A stretch of 64,000 bases of DNA from Nocardioides guangzhouensis (lineage in GTDB: Bacteria; Actinomycetota; Actinomycetes; Propionibacteriales; Nocardioidaceae). Positions 38,821 to 49,269 of this stretch are shown here, one piece after another. The stretch spans positions 124,001-188,000 of the forward strand of contig NZ_SDKM01000001.1 of assembly GCF_004519545.1 (NCBI RefSeq). Direction: 5' to 3'. Under the pieces are notes generated by a model. The model was not told where the DNA came from. It saw only the letters and a program-made list of their open reading frames with translations, and did not search any database. Numbering within the stretch: the first letter of the stretch is position 1; the number at the start of each line of letters is the position of its first letter. The position numbers were made by a program, and so were the translations under genes.

Positions 38821-39246
38821 TCAGGCCAGCGAGGCCGACAGGGTGATCGTGGTGCCGGTGAGCGCCTGGCTGACCGGGCAGTTGGCCTTCGCGTCCTCGG
38901 CCGCGGCCACGAAGTCCTCCTCGCTGATCCCCTCGACGGTGCCGGTCACGGTGAGGTGGATCCCGGTGATTCCGGTGCCGGGGGTGAACTCGACGTCCGC
39001 CTTGGTGTCGAGCGAGGTTGGCGGGGTGCCGGCCTTGGCGAGGCCGTTGGAGAAGGCCATCGAGAAGCAGGCCGAGTGGGCGGCTGCGATGAGCTCCTCG
39101 GGGCTGGTCTTGCCGTTCGGCTCCTCGGCGCGAGCGGGCCACGAGACGTCGTACGTGCCGAGACCGCTGGACTCGAACGTCGTCTTGCCGGCGCCCTCGA
39201 ACAGGGAGCCCTCCCAGCGGGTCGTGGCGGTGCGGGTGGTAGCCAT
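38821..39246 (-). CDS. OsmC family peroxidase
   Basis: 141 residues. Two family cysteines are present: Cys60 in HSACFSMAFS and Cys123 in ANCPVSQ, forming the peroxidatic/resolving pair that reduces organic hydroperoxides. The start has AAGGAG upstream, so this gene is not leaderless, unlike several neighbours. Divergent from the globin gene, so the pair may share a stress-responsive control region of 92 bp. Confidence 0.95.
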   Translation of the reverse strand: MATTRTATTRWEGSLFEGAGKTTFESSGLGTYDVSWPARAEEPNGKTSPEELIAAAHSACFSMAFSNGLAKAGTPPTSLDTKADVEFTPGTGITGIHLTVTGTVEGISEEDFVAAAEDAKANCPVSQALTGTTITLSASLA

Positions 39247-39338
39247 CTGCGAATCGCTCCTTCGTCGGTGCGGGTGGTCGCTTGCGAGTCTTCCACGCCC
39301 GATTCGGAACCGGTGGGCCGCATCTGCACAATGGTCGG

Positions 39339-39755
39339 GTGACCAGTGAGGCGACGACGTTCTACGACGAGATCGGTGGGTACGACGTCATCCACCGCAT
39401 CGTCGAGGTGTTCTACGAGGGCGTCGCGACCGACCCGGTGCTCCGACCGCTCTACCCCGAGGAGGACCTCGGCCCGGCCGAGGAGCGCTTCCGGATGTTC
39501 CTCGTGCAGTACTGGGGCGGCCCGACGACGTACTCCGAGCAGCGCGGGCACCCGCGGCTGCGCATGCGGCACGCGCCGTTCGCGGTGACCCCGCGCGCCA
39601 AGGAGCACTGGCTGACGCACTTCCGCGCGGGCCTGGACGCGGTCGACCTGACCCCGGAGCAGGACCAGCAGTTCTGGGACTACGTCACGCACGCGGCGCA
39701 GTTCATGGTCAACACGTTCGACGAGGACATCCCCGCCGGACCGAACCTGCTCTGA
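39339..39755 (+). CDS. glbO: Group II truncated haemoglobin (GlbO type)
   Basis: 138 residues from GTG. Haem pocket residues of group II truncated globins are visible: Tyr39 (CD1, in PLYPEEDLG), proximal His78 (RMRHAPF) and Trp91 (G8, EHWLTHF). It binds oxygen tightly and can react with peroxide or nitrogen species. The start was chosen because VTSEATTFYDEIGG matches the family's N-terminus. Same relation to pepN/DUF5130 as Rv2470. Confidence 0.94.
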   Translation: MTSEATTFYDEIGGYDVIHRIVEVFYEGVATDPVLRPLYPEEDLGPAEERFRMFLVQYWGGPTTYSEQRGHPRLRMRHAPFAVTPRAKEHWLTHFRAGLDAVDLTPEQDQQFWDYVTHAAQFMVNTFDEDIPAGPNLL

Positions 39756-39767
39756 CGGCTCGCGCGC

Positions 39768-40640
39768 TCAGCTGGTGCGGGCCAGCTCGGCCCGGAGCAG
39801 CTCCCGGTAGGCCTCGGGCGCCGGCGCCGCCCGCTGGGTGGCGGCGTCGAAGGTGACCGCCACGACCCGGGCCCGGCTGAGCAAGGTGTCGCCGTCACGG
39901 ATCTCGGACTGGACGACGAACGACGACCGGCCGACGGCGGAGACCCAGCTGTGGACGTCGTACGGCTCGGGGCGGAAGAGGATCGGCACCTTGTAGTCGA
40001 CGTCCATCTGCGCTATCACCAGCGGGACCTCGCGGTCGCCCGGGGCGGCGGCTTCCCAGACGCTCATGAGGTAGCGGATCCGGGCCTCCTGGAAGTACTC
40101 GAAGTACTTCACGTTGTTGACGTGCCCGTAGACGTCGACGTCGGAGAACCGGACGTGCAGCGGGTAGTGCCCGCCCGCCAGCTGCTTCGGCTCGCTGCGC
40201 TCGCGGACCGTGGCCAGCGGGTCGTCGCCGAGGAACCGCTCGAGCGTCGCCCGCTCGTCGGGGGTGATCCGGCGGGGACGCTCGTCGGCGAAGACGTACG
40301 GCGTGAGCACGGTCTTGGCCTGGGCGTAGACGGTCCGGCCACCGTCGTCGGCGTCGTCATAGATCTCGTAGGCCATCGTGAACGAGGCCGCGCGGATGTC
40401 GGTCACCCAGGACTCGATCTTCACCGGGTGGAGCCGGAAGGTCATCGGCGCCACGAAGCTCACCTCGTGCCGGACCACGACCACGCCCTCGGCCAGGTCC
40501 TCGGCCCGGCTGTCGGGCGCGTGGGTCAGGAGCATGTCGACCCGCGCCTCCTGCAGGTAGTCGACGTACGTCACGTTGTTGACGTGGCCGAGCAGGTCGA
40601 GGTCGGCCCAGCGGACGGGGCACTCGTAGACGTGGCGCAC
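39768..40640 (-). CDS. Acyl-CoA thioesterase, two hotdog domains
   Basis: 290 residues from GTG. Two 4-hydroxybenzoyl-CoA thioesterase-like hotdog folds: the first has VRWADLDLLGHVNNVTYVDYLQEAR-type sequence near residue 10 (key WADLDLLGHVNN), the second VRFSDVDVYGHVNNVKYFEYF near 160. Each keeps the Asp-x-x-GHVNN catalytic pattern. Hydrolyses acyl-CoAs of unknown chain length. Matches the Rv2475c position between globin and ettA. Confidence 0.92.
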   Translation of the reverse strand: MRHVYECPVRWADLDLLGHVNNVTYVDYLQEARVDMLLTHAPDSRAEDLAEGVVVVRHEVSFVAPMTFRLHPVKIESWVTDIRAASFTMAYEIYDDADDGGRTVYAQAKTVLTPYVFADERPRRITPDERATLERFLGDDPLATVRERSEPKQLAGGHYPLHVRFSDVDVYGHVNNVKYFEYFQEARIRYLMSVWEAAAPGDREVPLVIAQMDVDYKVPILFRPEPYDVHSWVSAVGRSSFVVQSEIRDGDTLLSRARVVAVTFDAATQRAAPAPEAYRELLRAELARTS

Positions 40641-40686
40641 CCCCCGATGGTGTCAGACCGCCCGGCGGGCGCCGGGCGGGTCCTGC

Positions 40687-40884
40687 TCAGTGGGCGTGGG
40701 TGACGTGTCCGTAGTAGTCGCGCAGCGACTGGCGGCGCGAGCGGCGGGTCGTGCGGTGCCGGGCAAGGGTTCGCACACCGGGTGCGGCGAGGGTCGCGAC
40801 ACCGACCAGGCCGACCAGGGCGACGACGGCGACCAGGCCGACGAAGAGGCGGACGACGGCGGGGTCGAAGAGCTCGAAGGTCAT
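40687..40884 (-). CDS. Small TetR-controlled membrane protein
   Basis: 65 residues: a short acidic N-terminus, one long hydrophobic helix (about 10-33), then a strongly basic tail (ARHRTTRRSRRQSLRDYY) ending in THAH. Start with GAGGAG upstream. No family recognised. Its promoter region holds a double palindromic operator and a divergent TetR gene, so it is probably the main repressed target. It may modulate a membrane partner or help efflux. Confidence 0.75.
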   Translation of the reverse strand: MTFELFDPAVVRLFVGLVAVVALVGLVGVATLAAPGVRTLARHRTTRRSRRQSLRDYYGHVTHAH

Positions 40885-40908
40885 GGCAGTTCTCCTCTCG
40901 GATGTTCT

Positions 40909-40935
40909 CTACGTATGTAGAAACTACATCTGTAG
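40909..40935. promoter_or_regulatory. Double palindromic operator for the divergent TetR regulator
   Basis: CTACGTATGTAG (40909-40920) and CTACATCTGTAG (40924-40935) are two 12-bp sites with CTAC/GTAG arms, 3 bases apart. ATGTAG-AAA-CTACAT across the centre is also a perfect inverted repeat. It is AT-rich compared with its surroundings and overlaps the likely promoter of the 65-residue gene. Confidence 0.75.
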
Positions 40936-41030
40936 AAAGGCCGTGGCAAGACCAGCCGATAGTGTTCTGAACCACAGGCGCCCGGACGTCGACCGTCGCC
41001 AGGGACAGGCCGTCAGGACAGGAGGACCGG

Positions 41031-41651
41031 ATGCTCGAGGCCGACCAGCTCAGCCCGCGCCGCCGGCTGCTCGTCGACGCCGCGATCGAGGTGGTCGCCG
41101 CCCACGGGCTGCGTGGGCTCACCCACCGCGCCGTGGACCGCCAGGCGGGACTCCCCGAGGGCAGCTGCTCGGCGTACCTCCGGACTCGCCACGCCATGAT
41201 CAGCGCCCTGGGCAGCTACGTCGCGAGCCGGCTCACCACTGACGTCCGAGCCCTCAGGGATCAGCTGGCCGGCTGCACGGGAGACCACGAGCGGGCCGTC
41301 GAGCTGACCTCGGAGCTGTTCCTGCGCTGGCTCGATGCGCGCGCGCTCCTCGTCGCCAAGCTCGAGCTCACCATGGAGGCCACTCGAGACCCCCAGCTCG
41401 CCGCCGTCTTCACGACCTGGCGCAGCGAGCTCGTCGACGCCGTCGACGGGATCCTCGAGCAGGCCGGTCGGGACCGCGGCCAGAACCGCTCAGCGACGCT
41501 GGTGGCCGCGCTCGACGGGGTGCTCATGGGAGCGCTGCTCCAGCCCGCCACACGACGCCGCCCGTACGTCGAGGAGAGCGTCGCGCTGCTCCTCGGCGCG
41601 GTCACCGGCCATGAGGAATCCCACACGGTCGCGGGCGGCGCCCGGGGCTAG
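41031..41651 (+). CDS. TetR/AcrR family transcriptional regulator
   Basis: 206 residues. The N-terminal helix-turn-helix (about 12-58) reads LVDAAIEVVAAHGLRGLTHRAVDRQAG, shown here as key parts AAIEVVAAHGLRG and HRAVDRQAGLPEGS. The C-terminal helical domain binds an unknown ligand and dimerises. GGAGG precedes the ATG. It lies opposite a small membrane-protein gene, with two palindromes between them: the standard layout of a local self-controlled repressor. Confidence 0.93.
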   Translation: MLEADQLSPRRRLLVDAAIEVVAAHGLRGLTHRAVDRQAGLPEGSCSAYLRTRHAMISALGSYVASRLTTDVRALRDQLAGCTGDHERAVELTSELFLRWLDARALLVAKLELTMEATRDPQLAAVFTTWRSELVDAVDGILEQAGRDRGQNRSATLVAALDGVLMGALLQPATRRRPYVEESVALLLGAVTGHEESHTVAGGARG

Positions 41652-41720
41652 GGTGGCGTCGTCCCCAGCGATCCACCGCGGCGGTCCGGTGCGGCCCGCC
41701 CCGTCGAACGGAGTCTCCGC

Positions 41721-42935
41721 ATGCCCGAAGCCGTCATCGTCTCCGCCGCCCGCACCCCGATCGGGCGCGCCAACAAGGGGTCGCTCAAGGACTTCCGTCC
41801 CGACGACCTCGCCGCCCTGATCGTCCGGGAGGCGCTGGCGAAGGTTCCGGCCCTGGAGCCCGCGGACGTCGACGACCTCTATCTCGGCTGCGGCCTCCCC
41901 GGCGGCGAGATGGGCTTCAACATGGGCCGCGTCGTCAACGTGATCAACGGGATGGACACCGTCCCGGCTGCGACCATCACCCGCTACTGCGCGTCGTCGG
42001 TGCAGACCACGCGGATGGCGTTCCACGCGATCCGGGCCGGCGAGGGCGACGTGTTCGTCTCCGCGGGCGTGGAGACCGTGTCCCGCTTCCGCAACGGCAC
42101 CTCCGACCACATCCCCGGCACCCAGAACCCGCTCTTCGGCGACGCCGTCGCGCGGACCGAGAAGCAGGCGGAGGGCGGCCAGGTGTGGCACGACCCGCGC
42201 GAGGGCGGGGCACTCCCCGACGCCTACATCGCGATGGGTCAGACCGCGGAGAACCTCGCCAGCCAGCGCGGCCTCGACCGCAAGGAGCTCGACGAGTTCG
42301 GCGTCCGGTCGCAGAACCTCGCCGAGAAAGCCATCGCCGACGGCTTCTGGGCGCGCGAGATCACGCCGGTCACGACGCCGGACGGCACGGTGGTCACCGC
42401 CGACGACGGCCCGCGCGCGGGCGTCACCTACGACGCGGTGTCGCAGCTCCAGCCGGTCTTCCGGCCCGACGGCGTGGTCACCGCCGGCAACTGCTGCCCG
42501 CTCAACGACGGCGCCGCCGCGGTGGTCGTCATGTCGGACACCAAGGCCGCCGAGCTCGGGCTGACCCCGCTGGCGCGGATCGTCTCCACCGGCGTGTCCG
42601 GCCTCTCCCCCGAGATCATGGGCCTCGGCCCGGTCGAGGCGACGAAGAAGGCCCTCGCCAACGCCGGCATGTCGATCGGCGACATCGACCTGGTCGAGAT
42701 CAACGAGGCGTTCGCGGCGCAGGTCGTGCCGTCGTACCAGGACCTCGGGATCGACCTCGACAAGCTCAACGTCAACGGCGGCGCGATCGCCATCGGCCAC
42801 CCGTTCGGCATGACCGGCGCCCGGCTCCAGAACACGATGCTCAACTCGCTGGACTGGCACGACAAGAGCACTGGCCTGATCACGATGTGCGTCGGCGGCG
42901 GCCAGGGCATGGCCCTGATCCTCGAGCGGGTCTGA
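41721..42935 (+). CDS. Acetyl-CoA C-acyltransferase (thiolase)
   Basis: 404 residues. The acyl-enzyme cysteine is Cys90 in TITRYCASSVQT. GHPFGMTGAR holds the catalytic His and CVGGGQGMA the second Cys; NEAFAAQ is also present. Catalyses thiolytic cleavage (beta-oxidation) or condensation of acyl-CoAs. It stands alone; a TAGGGT near 41649 and ACGGAG before the ATG give promoter and ribosome site with a leader. Confidence 0.96.
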   Translation: MPEAVIVSAARTPIGRANKGSLKDFRPDDLAALIVREALAKVPALEPADVDDLYLGCGLPGGEMGFNMGRVVNVINGMDTVPAATITRYCASSVQTTRMAFHAIRAGEGDVFVSAGVETVSRFRNGTSDHIPGTQNPLFGDAVARTEKQAEGGQVWHDPREGGALPDAYIAMGQTAENLASQRGLDRKELDEFGVRSQNLAEKAIADGFWAREITPVTTPDGTVVTADDGPRAGVTYDAVSQLQPVFRPDGVVTAGNCCPLNDGAAAVVVMSDTKAAELGLTPLARIVSTGVSGLSPEIMGLGPVEATKKALANAGMSIGDIDLVEINEAFAAQVVPSYQDLGIDLDKLNVNGGAIAIGHPFGMTGARLQNTMLNSLDWHDKSTGLITMCVGGGQGMALILERV

Positions 42936-42949
42936 CCCCGGCCCGGACG

Positions 42950-44028
42950 TCAGCCGTCCACGAAACCGTCGAACGCCTGGCCGCGGTGCGCGGCCAGGCG
43001 TTCGCCCTGCTCGGCCACGCCGTCGGGCATGTCGCCTCCGGACCACATGGTCACGGCGAGGCGGAGCTTCCTGCCCGACGAGCGGGGCCGCCAGGACCCG
43101 ACCACCTCGTGGCCGGCGAGCACCCCGCCCGGGCGGCCGAGCACCCGCCACAGGTCCTTGCGGGCCGCCGGGTCCGGCACCACGAGCTCGCGGTCGCGGC
43201 CCTGCAGGAACAGGTCGAACGGGCCGAGCAGCAGCACCCCGTCGACCGGCACCGGGTCGCGCAGCGCCGCGACGTCGTCCGCGAGCGCGTCCAGCGTCGT
43301 GCCCTCGACCTCGACCGGCTCGACGTCCTCGGGCCAGTGCGCCCTGATCTCCTTCACCGGCGCGTCGACGTACGCCGCGACCTGCTGCGGCGTGGACGGC
43401 CCGAGCAGCCGGAGCGCCGCCCGGACCGGGTCCAGGTGCGCGGGCACGCTCCGCGCCGGGCCGCGCCAGCCCGGGATCCGGTGCAGCACCGGCGGTGACG
43501 TGCCCGGCTCGAGCTCCAGCCCGGCCCGCAGCGCGGAGAGCCGGAACGTCTGCTCGTAGGAGTGCGTGGCCTGGCACGGCCGGCACCAGCGGAGGTACGG
43601 CGCGTCCAGCCGCTCGGTCAGCGCGCTCGACAGGTCGCCCTTCCCGGTCGGCTCGGTGACGATGTCGCGCATCTCGGCGGCCACCCGGTCGAGGGCGTCG
43701 AGCACCGGGATGCCGGCCTCCCGCAACGGCTTCGACGCGTCGAAGACCCGCTTGGCGGCGTCCGCCTCGCTGAGCGGCGCCACCGCGGCGGCGACGTGGG
43801 CGCCCTCGGCCCGACGGTAGAAGTGCGGCGCCCCGCGCAGCGTCCAGGCGAGCACCAGCTCCTCGGCCGGGACCGTGCACCCGCGCAGCGCCAGCGCCCA
43901 CGCTGCGCCGTCCGGACCGGTGTCCTGGGCACCCAGGTCGAGGATGCTCGCGTCGTCCCCGGGACCGGAGCCGTCGAGCTGTGGGCGTGCACGCGGTGAC
44001 GGAGGACGGCGTCGCGGGTGACCTGCAT
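42950..44028 (-). pseudogene. AlkZ-like winged-helix (HTH_42) protein with a frameshift near its N-terminus
   Basis: The main frame, about 350 residues from roughly 43982 down to 42950, is a winged-helix DNA-glycosylase-like protein: DLGAQDTGPDGAAWALALRG, then SATHSYEQTF and a C-terminal FDLFLQGRDRELVVPD. It has no start of its own. The expected N-terminus MQVTRDAVLRHRVHA begins at the ATG 44026-44028 in another frame. The two join only if one base is added near 43982-43984, where CACGCCCACAGCTCGAC would have to read His-Ala-Gln-Gln-Leu-Asp. Either a real one-base deletion or a sequencing error. The family repairs alkylated or cross-linked bases. Confidence 0.75.
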
Positions 44029-44078
44029 GCGACCATCGTGCGCCACGCCGCGGACACGGTTTCAGGAGTGCCACGCCC

Positions 44079-44084
44079 TAGACT
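44079..44084 (+). promoter_or_regulatory. -10 element TAGACT of the MarR gene
   Basis: TAGACT ends 7 bases before the GTG at 44092; leaderless geometry supports that GTG as the start. Confidence 0.55.
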
Positions 44085-44091
44085 GCTGACC

Positions 44092-44577
44092 GTGACCGAC
44101 ACTCGGGCCCGTTGGCTTGACCAGGACCAGCAGCACACCTGGCGCGCCTACCTGGTCGGGCAGACCCTCCTCATGGACCGACTCGACGACGAGCTGCGCG
44201 AGGCCTTCGGCATCGGCCTCAACGAGTACGAAGTGCTGGTCCGGCTCTCCGAGGCCGACCAGCACGCGCTCCGGATGTCGACCCTCGCCGACGCGATGCG
44301 CTTCAGCCGCAGCCGGATCACGCACACGATCTCGCGCATGGAGGCGGCCGGCTGGGTCGAGCGCTGCAAGTCCGGCGACGACGGCCGGGGCATCGTCGCG
44401 CAGCTCACCGACCAGGGGTACGCCCTGCTGGTCGAGGCCGCGCCTACGCACGTCACCGGAGTGCGCGAGCACCTCGTCGACATCGCCGACGCCGACGACT
44501 TCGCCGCCATGGGCCGGGTCATGGACGCGGTCGTGGACAAGCTCAGTGCCGCGCACCCCGAGGTCGACATCCGCTGA
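44092..44577 (+). CDS. MarR family transcriptional regulator
   Basis: 161 residues from GTG. Winged helix: LNEYEVLVRLSEA, then MSTLADAMRFSRSRITHTISRMEAAGWVERC (recognition helix and turn; key part SRSRITHTISRMEA) and the wing DDGRGIVAQLTDQG. Probably a ligand- or redox-responsive repressor. It is divergent from the frameshifted AlkZ-like gene and 29 bp upstream of an SRPBCC-like gene, which it may control. Confidence 0.93.
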   Translation: MTDTRARWLDQDQQHTWRAYLVGQTLLMDRLDDELREAFGIGLNEYEVLVRLSEADQHALRMSTLADAMRFSRSRITHTISRMEAAGWVERCKSGDDGRGIVAQLTDQGYALLVEAAPTHVTGVREHLVDIADADDFAAMGRVMDAVVDKLSAAHPEVDIR

Positions 44578-44606
44578 CCCGGCGGGTCACGGGACAGGAT
44601 TCCAGG

Positions 44607-45056
44607 ATGCTCTTCCACTTCCATCTCGAGACCCGGGCCACCCCTGCCCAGGTCCTCACGGCGTTCACGGACTTCTCCGACCAGCGGCTCACGACCTGGC
44701 GCCGGACCCTCGATCCCGCGAAGTACCGCCTCGTCGAGCAGGGCGACACCTGGGCGGTGGCCCGGGAGGGTAGCGCAGGTACGGCCATCTGGGTGCAGCT
44801 CCGCTACGAGTGGCCGGACTCTCGGCACATCCACTGGGACCTGCTGGACAGCGACCACTGCGACGCGGGCACCGGCGACATCGACATCCACGGCCTGCCC
44901 GATGGCGGCAGTCGGCTCGAGTGCGCCGTCGACCACCACGACCCGCGCGGGCTGCGCGGCAGTGCGATCCTGCTCGGGCAACGGCTCATCGGTCCGGTCG
45001 CGTTCCCGCGCCTGTGGCGCTCCGCCCTCGACGCGTACGCCGACTCCCACCACTGA
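44607..45056 (+). CDS. SRPBCC/START-like small protein
   Basis: 149 residues. Begins with a beta-strand and helix FHFHLETRATPAQVLTAFTDFS, then alternating strands (TAIWVQLRYEW, SRLECAVDHHD) and a long C-terminal helix with LWRSALDAYA, which fits the Bet v1/SRPBCC ligand-binding fold. Assignment is by pattern, so moderate. Likely co-transcribed with the MarR gene. Its TGA stop is the first three bases of a palindromic repeat. Confidence 0.75.
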   Translation: MLFHFHLETRATPAQVLTAFTDFSDQRLTTWRRTLDPAKYRLVEQGDTWAVAREGSAGTAIWVQLRYEWPDSRHIHWDLLDSDHCDAGTGDIDIHGLPDGGSRLECAVDHHDPRGLRGSAILLGQRLIGPVAFPRLWRSALDAYADSHH

Positions 45057-45128
45057 CCCGGCACATCCTGTGCCGACTCACCACGCAAGATCGACGGTGA
45101 CCCGGCACATCTTGTGCCGGGTCACCGT
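45055..45128. repeat. Hairpin repeat pair between convergent genes (family C)
   Basis: 45094-45109 pairs perfectly with 45113-45128: a 16-bp stem with a TCT loop. A degenerate copy at 45055-45080 (GACCCGGCACATCCTGTGCC) begins inside the stop codon of the SRPBCC gene. Same core and same full-plus-degenerate arrangement as 36757-36833. Probable two-way terminator for the SRPBCC and ettA transcripts. Confidence 0.9.
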
Positions 45129-45160
45129 GGGTGGAGCGGGGTGGCTGTGGAGGACGGGGG

Positions 45161-46843
<1,683 letters not shown>

Positions 46844-46850
46844 GGCCGTG

Positions 46851-46856
46851 AGCCTA
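46851..46856 (-). promoter_or_regulatory. -10 element TAGGCT of ettA
   Basis: Minus-strand TAGGCT ends 7 bases before ATG 46843; leaderless geometry, identical hexamer to valS and ndk. Confidence 0.6.
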
Positions 46857-46915
46857 CGGCGCGGCTGTCCGGTGGCTCCAATCGGGCGGGCTGCGCGGAC
46901 CCCGCTCGGGACACC

Positions 46916-47422
46916 TCACGCCGCGGTGCCGTCGGTCGCGGGGTCGGGCGCAGCGCCCTCCTCCCGGGCGACCGCCTCCCCGTCGATGCTGCTGACCTGC
47001 GGCCCGGCGTTGCCGAGCGCGGCGTTGTGCTCGCGCAGCTCGGCGTCGTCGGGCTCGGCCGGGCGCACCTGCTTGGTGAACGCGCTGGTGCCGCGGGAGA
47101 GGTCGTGGCCGACGCTGACCGCCTCGATCACCAGCGTCACCCGCTCGTGGCCGTCCTGGTCCTTCCACACCTGGGAGGTGAGCCGGCCGTGCACCACGAC
47201 CGGGTCGGCCCGGCGCAGCGAGGAGGCGCAGTGCTCCCCCAGCGCCCGCCACGCGTTGACGGTGAACCAGGTGGTGTCGCCGTCGGTCCAGGCGCGGTCG
47301 CGGCGGCTCCAGTAGCGCGGTGTCGACGCCACCCGGAACGTCGCCACCGGGGCCTCGCCCGCCTGCCTGAGCTCCACGTCGTTGCCCAGCCAGCCCTGCA
47401 CGGTCACAAAGGTCTCGTTCAT
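46916..47422 (-). CDS. Single-stranded DNA-binding protein (second, SsbB-like type)
   Basis: 168 residues. An OB-fold of about 110 residues reads TFVTVQGWLGNDVELR, ATFRVAS, TTWFTVNAWRALGEHCASSLRRADPVVVHGRL. The tail is acidic but lacks the DDDIPF-type tip of the replicative SSB, which interacts with partner proteins, so this is likely the auxiliary paralogue found beside ettA (Rv2478c position). AGGAG precedes the ATG. Confidence 0.9.
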   Translation of the reverse strand: MNETFVTVQGWLGNDVELRQAGEAPVATFRVASTPRYWSRRDRAWTDGDTTWFTVNAWRALGEHCASSLRRADPVVVHGRLTSQVWKDQDGHERVTLVIEAVSVGHDLSRGTSAFTKQVRPAEPDDAELREHNAALGNAGPQVSSIDGEAVAREEGAAPDPATDGTAA

Positions 47423-47552
47423 CGGCTTCTCACTCCTGTCGTCGGTGCCCTTGCGACGACAAGGCTGCGCGCGACCGCCGACGCCGGCGGCGCGCCGGCG
47501 TACGGCCTGTGGAGAACCGGCCGGCGACCCGTGCCTGTGCACGGAAACCGGG

Positions 47553-49208
47553 TCAGGAGAGGGCGTCGTTGAGCCCGTGGCGGACCTTGTTGTAGGCCTC
47601 GAGCTCGGCGTCGATCGGCTTGGTGACCAGGTCCGCGATCACGGAGCGGATGCCGGTCCGCAGCCGCCGGTCGGCGGCATGCGCGCGGGCCCGGGCGGTG
47701 AACGCCACCAGCACCCAGCAGAGCACGCCCAGCAGCACGCCCAGCAGCACGCCACCGAGCAGCATCAGCGTGGGCACCGGGACCCCGATCACCGACGGGG
47801 TCTCGGGCTCGGGCAGCTTGAGGTAGGACATCACCGCCAGCACCGCCAACCAGCCGGCTCCGGCCACCGCCGAGGTGATCAGCAGCCACTGGAGCACGCG
47901 CACGACGCCCGCCCAGACCGGGATCCGGGCGACGCCCAGGTCGGTGCCGGCGAGGGTGGAGTCGAGCCGGTCTCCGATGTCGTCGAGGTGCTGGACCGAC
48001 GCCCTGCGCACCGCGTCCTGCCACGGCCGGTGGAGGTCCTTCGCGACGTCGTCGGCCAGACCGCGCACGGCGGCGTCGACGCGGGCCCGCTGCACCCTGG
48101 TCGGCTCGGGCACCGAGGTCCGCGCCGCCTTCGTCAGCGCCCTGCCCTCGCTGCCGAGGTCGAGGTGCAGCCGCCTGAGCGGGTCGGGTCGCAACCGGGA
48201 GAGCCACGACGTGACCGGCCAGCCGGTGGCCCGGCGGGCGCGCAGGCGGGTGGAGGCAGCCACGGCGTCGACCACGATCGGCACCCCGGCCGCGTCCGCG
48301 AACGACTCCTCGAGCTCGGCGGTGCGGTCACGGGCCGGCGTACCGGGCCGGCCGGTGCCGGACGCCGTCGCCATCGCGCCGGCAGCAGCGCGGACGTCGG
48401 CCTGGAGCCGGGTGCGCATCGCCTTCTTGGACGTGGCCCGCTCGACCATCTCGTCCTTGAGCCGGTCGAGGCCGATGCCGTGCCGGGCACTGATCGCCAG
48501 CACCGGGACGTCGGCCAGGCCGTCCTGGTCGAGCAGCCGGCGTACGTCGGCCAGCATCGCCTCGCGACGGTCCTCGGGCACGGTGTCGATGTGGTTGAGC
48601 ACCACCATGGTCACGTCGCCGTAGCCGGAGAGCTTCTTGAGGTAGCGGTCGTGGATCGCGGCGTCGGCGTACTTCTGCGGGTCGAGGACCCACACCAGCA
48701 GGTCGGCGAGCTTCACCAGACGGTCGACCTCGAGGTGGTGGGAGACCTCGGTGGAGTCGTGGTCGGGCAGGTCGAGCAGCACGGTGCCGTCGAGGCGCCG
48801 GTCCTCGCGGCCGACGTCGAGCATCGAGTCGCGGGTGACCTGGTGCCGGGCCGGGATGCCCAGCCACTCCAGCAGCTCCGGGGCGCCCTCGGTGCCCCAC
48901 ACGCAGGCAGTGGCCCACGACGTGGTGGGGCGGCGTACGCCGACCGCGGAGAGCTCCAGCCCGGTGAGCGCGTTGAAGGTCGACGACTTGCCGGACCCGG
49001 TGGCGCCGGCGATCGCGATGATCGTGTGGTCGGCGGTGAGCAGGAGCCGGCCCGAGGCACGGTCGACGACCTCCTGCGCGGCGTCGACGAGCTCGTCGTC
49101 GAGGCGCCCGCGGGCGTTGGTCACCGCGGTCTCGAGCCCGGCGACCAGGGCACCGACGTCGGAGGACCGGGAGACCAGCTTCTTGGCTCCCTCCAGCAAG
49201 GTCGTCAT
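47553..49208 (-). CDS. Dynamin-like/YfjP-type GTPase with C-terminal membrane helices
   Basis: 551 residues. The G domain has Walker A GATGSGKSS (68-76), switch-type LLDLPDHDS, and NHIDTVPE as the N/TKxD-like base-recognition site. The middle is helical. Two hydrophobic segments lie at about 435-460 and 470-500, followed by a basic helical end: the layout of bacterial dynamin-like proteins (G domain, stalk, membrane paddle). GAGGGAG precedes the ATG. It lies 61 bp downstream of a second GTPase of the same build, suggesting a heteromeric pair. Confidence 0.88.
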   Translation of the reverse strand: MTTLLEGAKKLVSRSSDVGALVAGLETAVTNARGRLDDELVDAAQEVVDRASGRLLLTADHTIIAIAGATGSGKSSTFNALTGLELSAVGVRRPTTSWATACVWGTEGAPELLEWLGIPARHQVTRDSMLDVGREDRRLDGTVLLDLPDHDSTEVSHHLEVDRLVKLADLLVWVLDPQKYADAAIHDRYLKKLSGYGDVTMVVLNHIDTVPEDRREAMLADVRRLLDQDGLADVPVLAISARHGIGLDRLKDEMVERATSKKAMRTRLQADVRAAAGAMATASGTGRPGTPARDRTAELEESFADAAGVPIVVDAVAASTRLRARRATGWPVTSWLSRLRPDPLRRLHLDLGSEGRALTKAARTSVPEPTRVQRARVDAAVRGLADDVAKDLHRPWQDAVRRASVQHLDDIGDRLDSTLAGTDLGVARIPVWAGVVRVLQWLLITSAVAGAGWLAVLAVMSYLKLPEPETPSVIGVPVPTLMLLGGVLLGVLLGVLCWVLVAFTARARAHAADRRLRTGIRSVIADLVTKPIDAELEAYNKVRHGLNDALS

Positions 49209-49269
49209 CTGCTCCCTCTGAGCGCACACGGGTGGGGCAACAACTGTAGAGGTCGGGTAGTGCGGCCTT

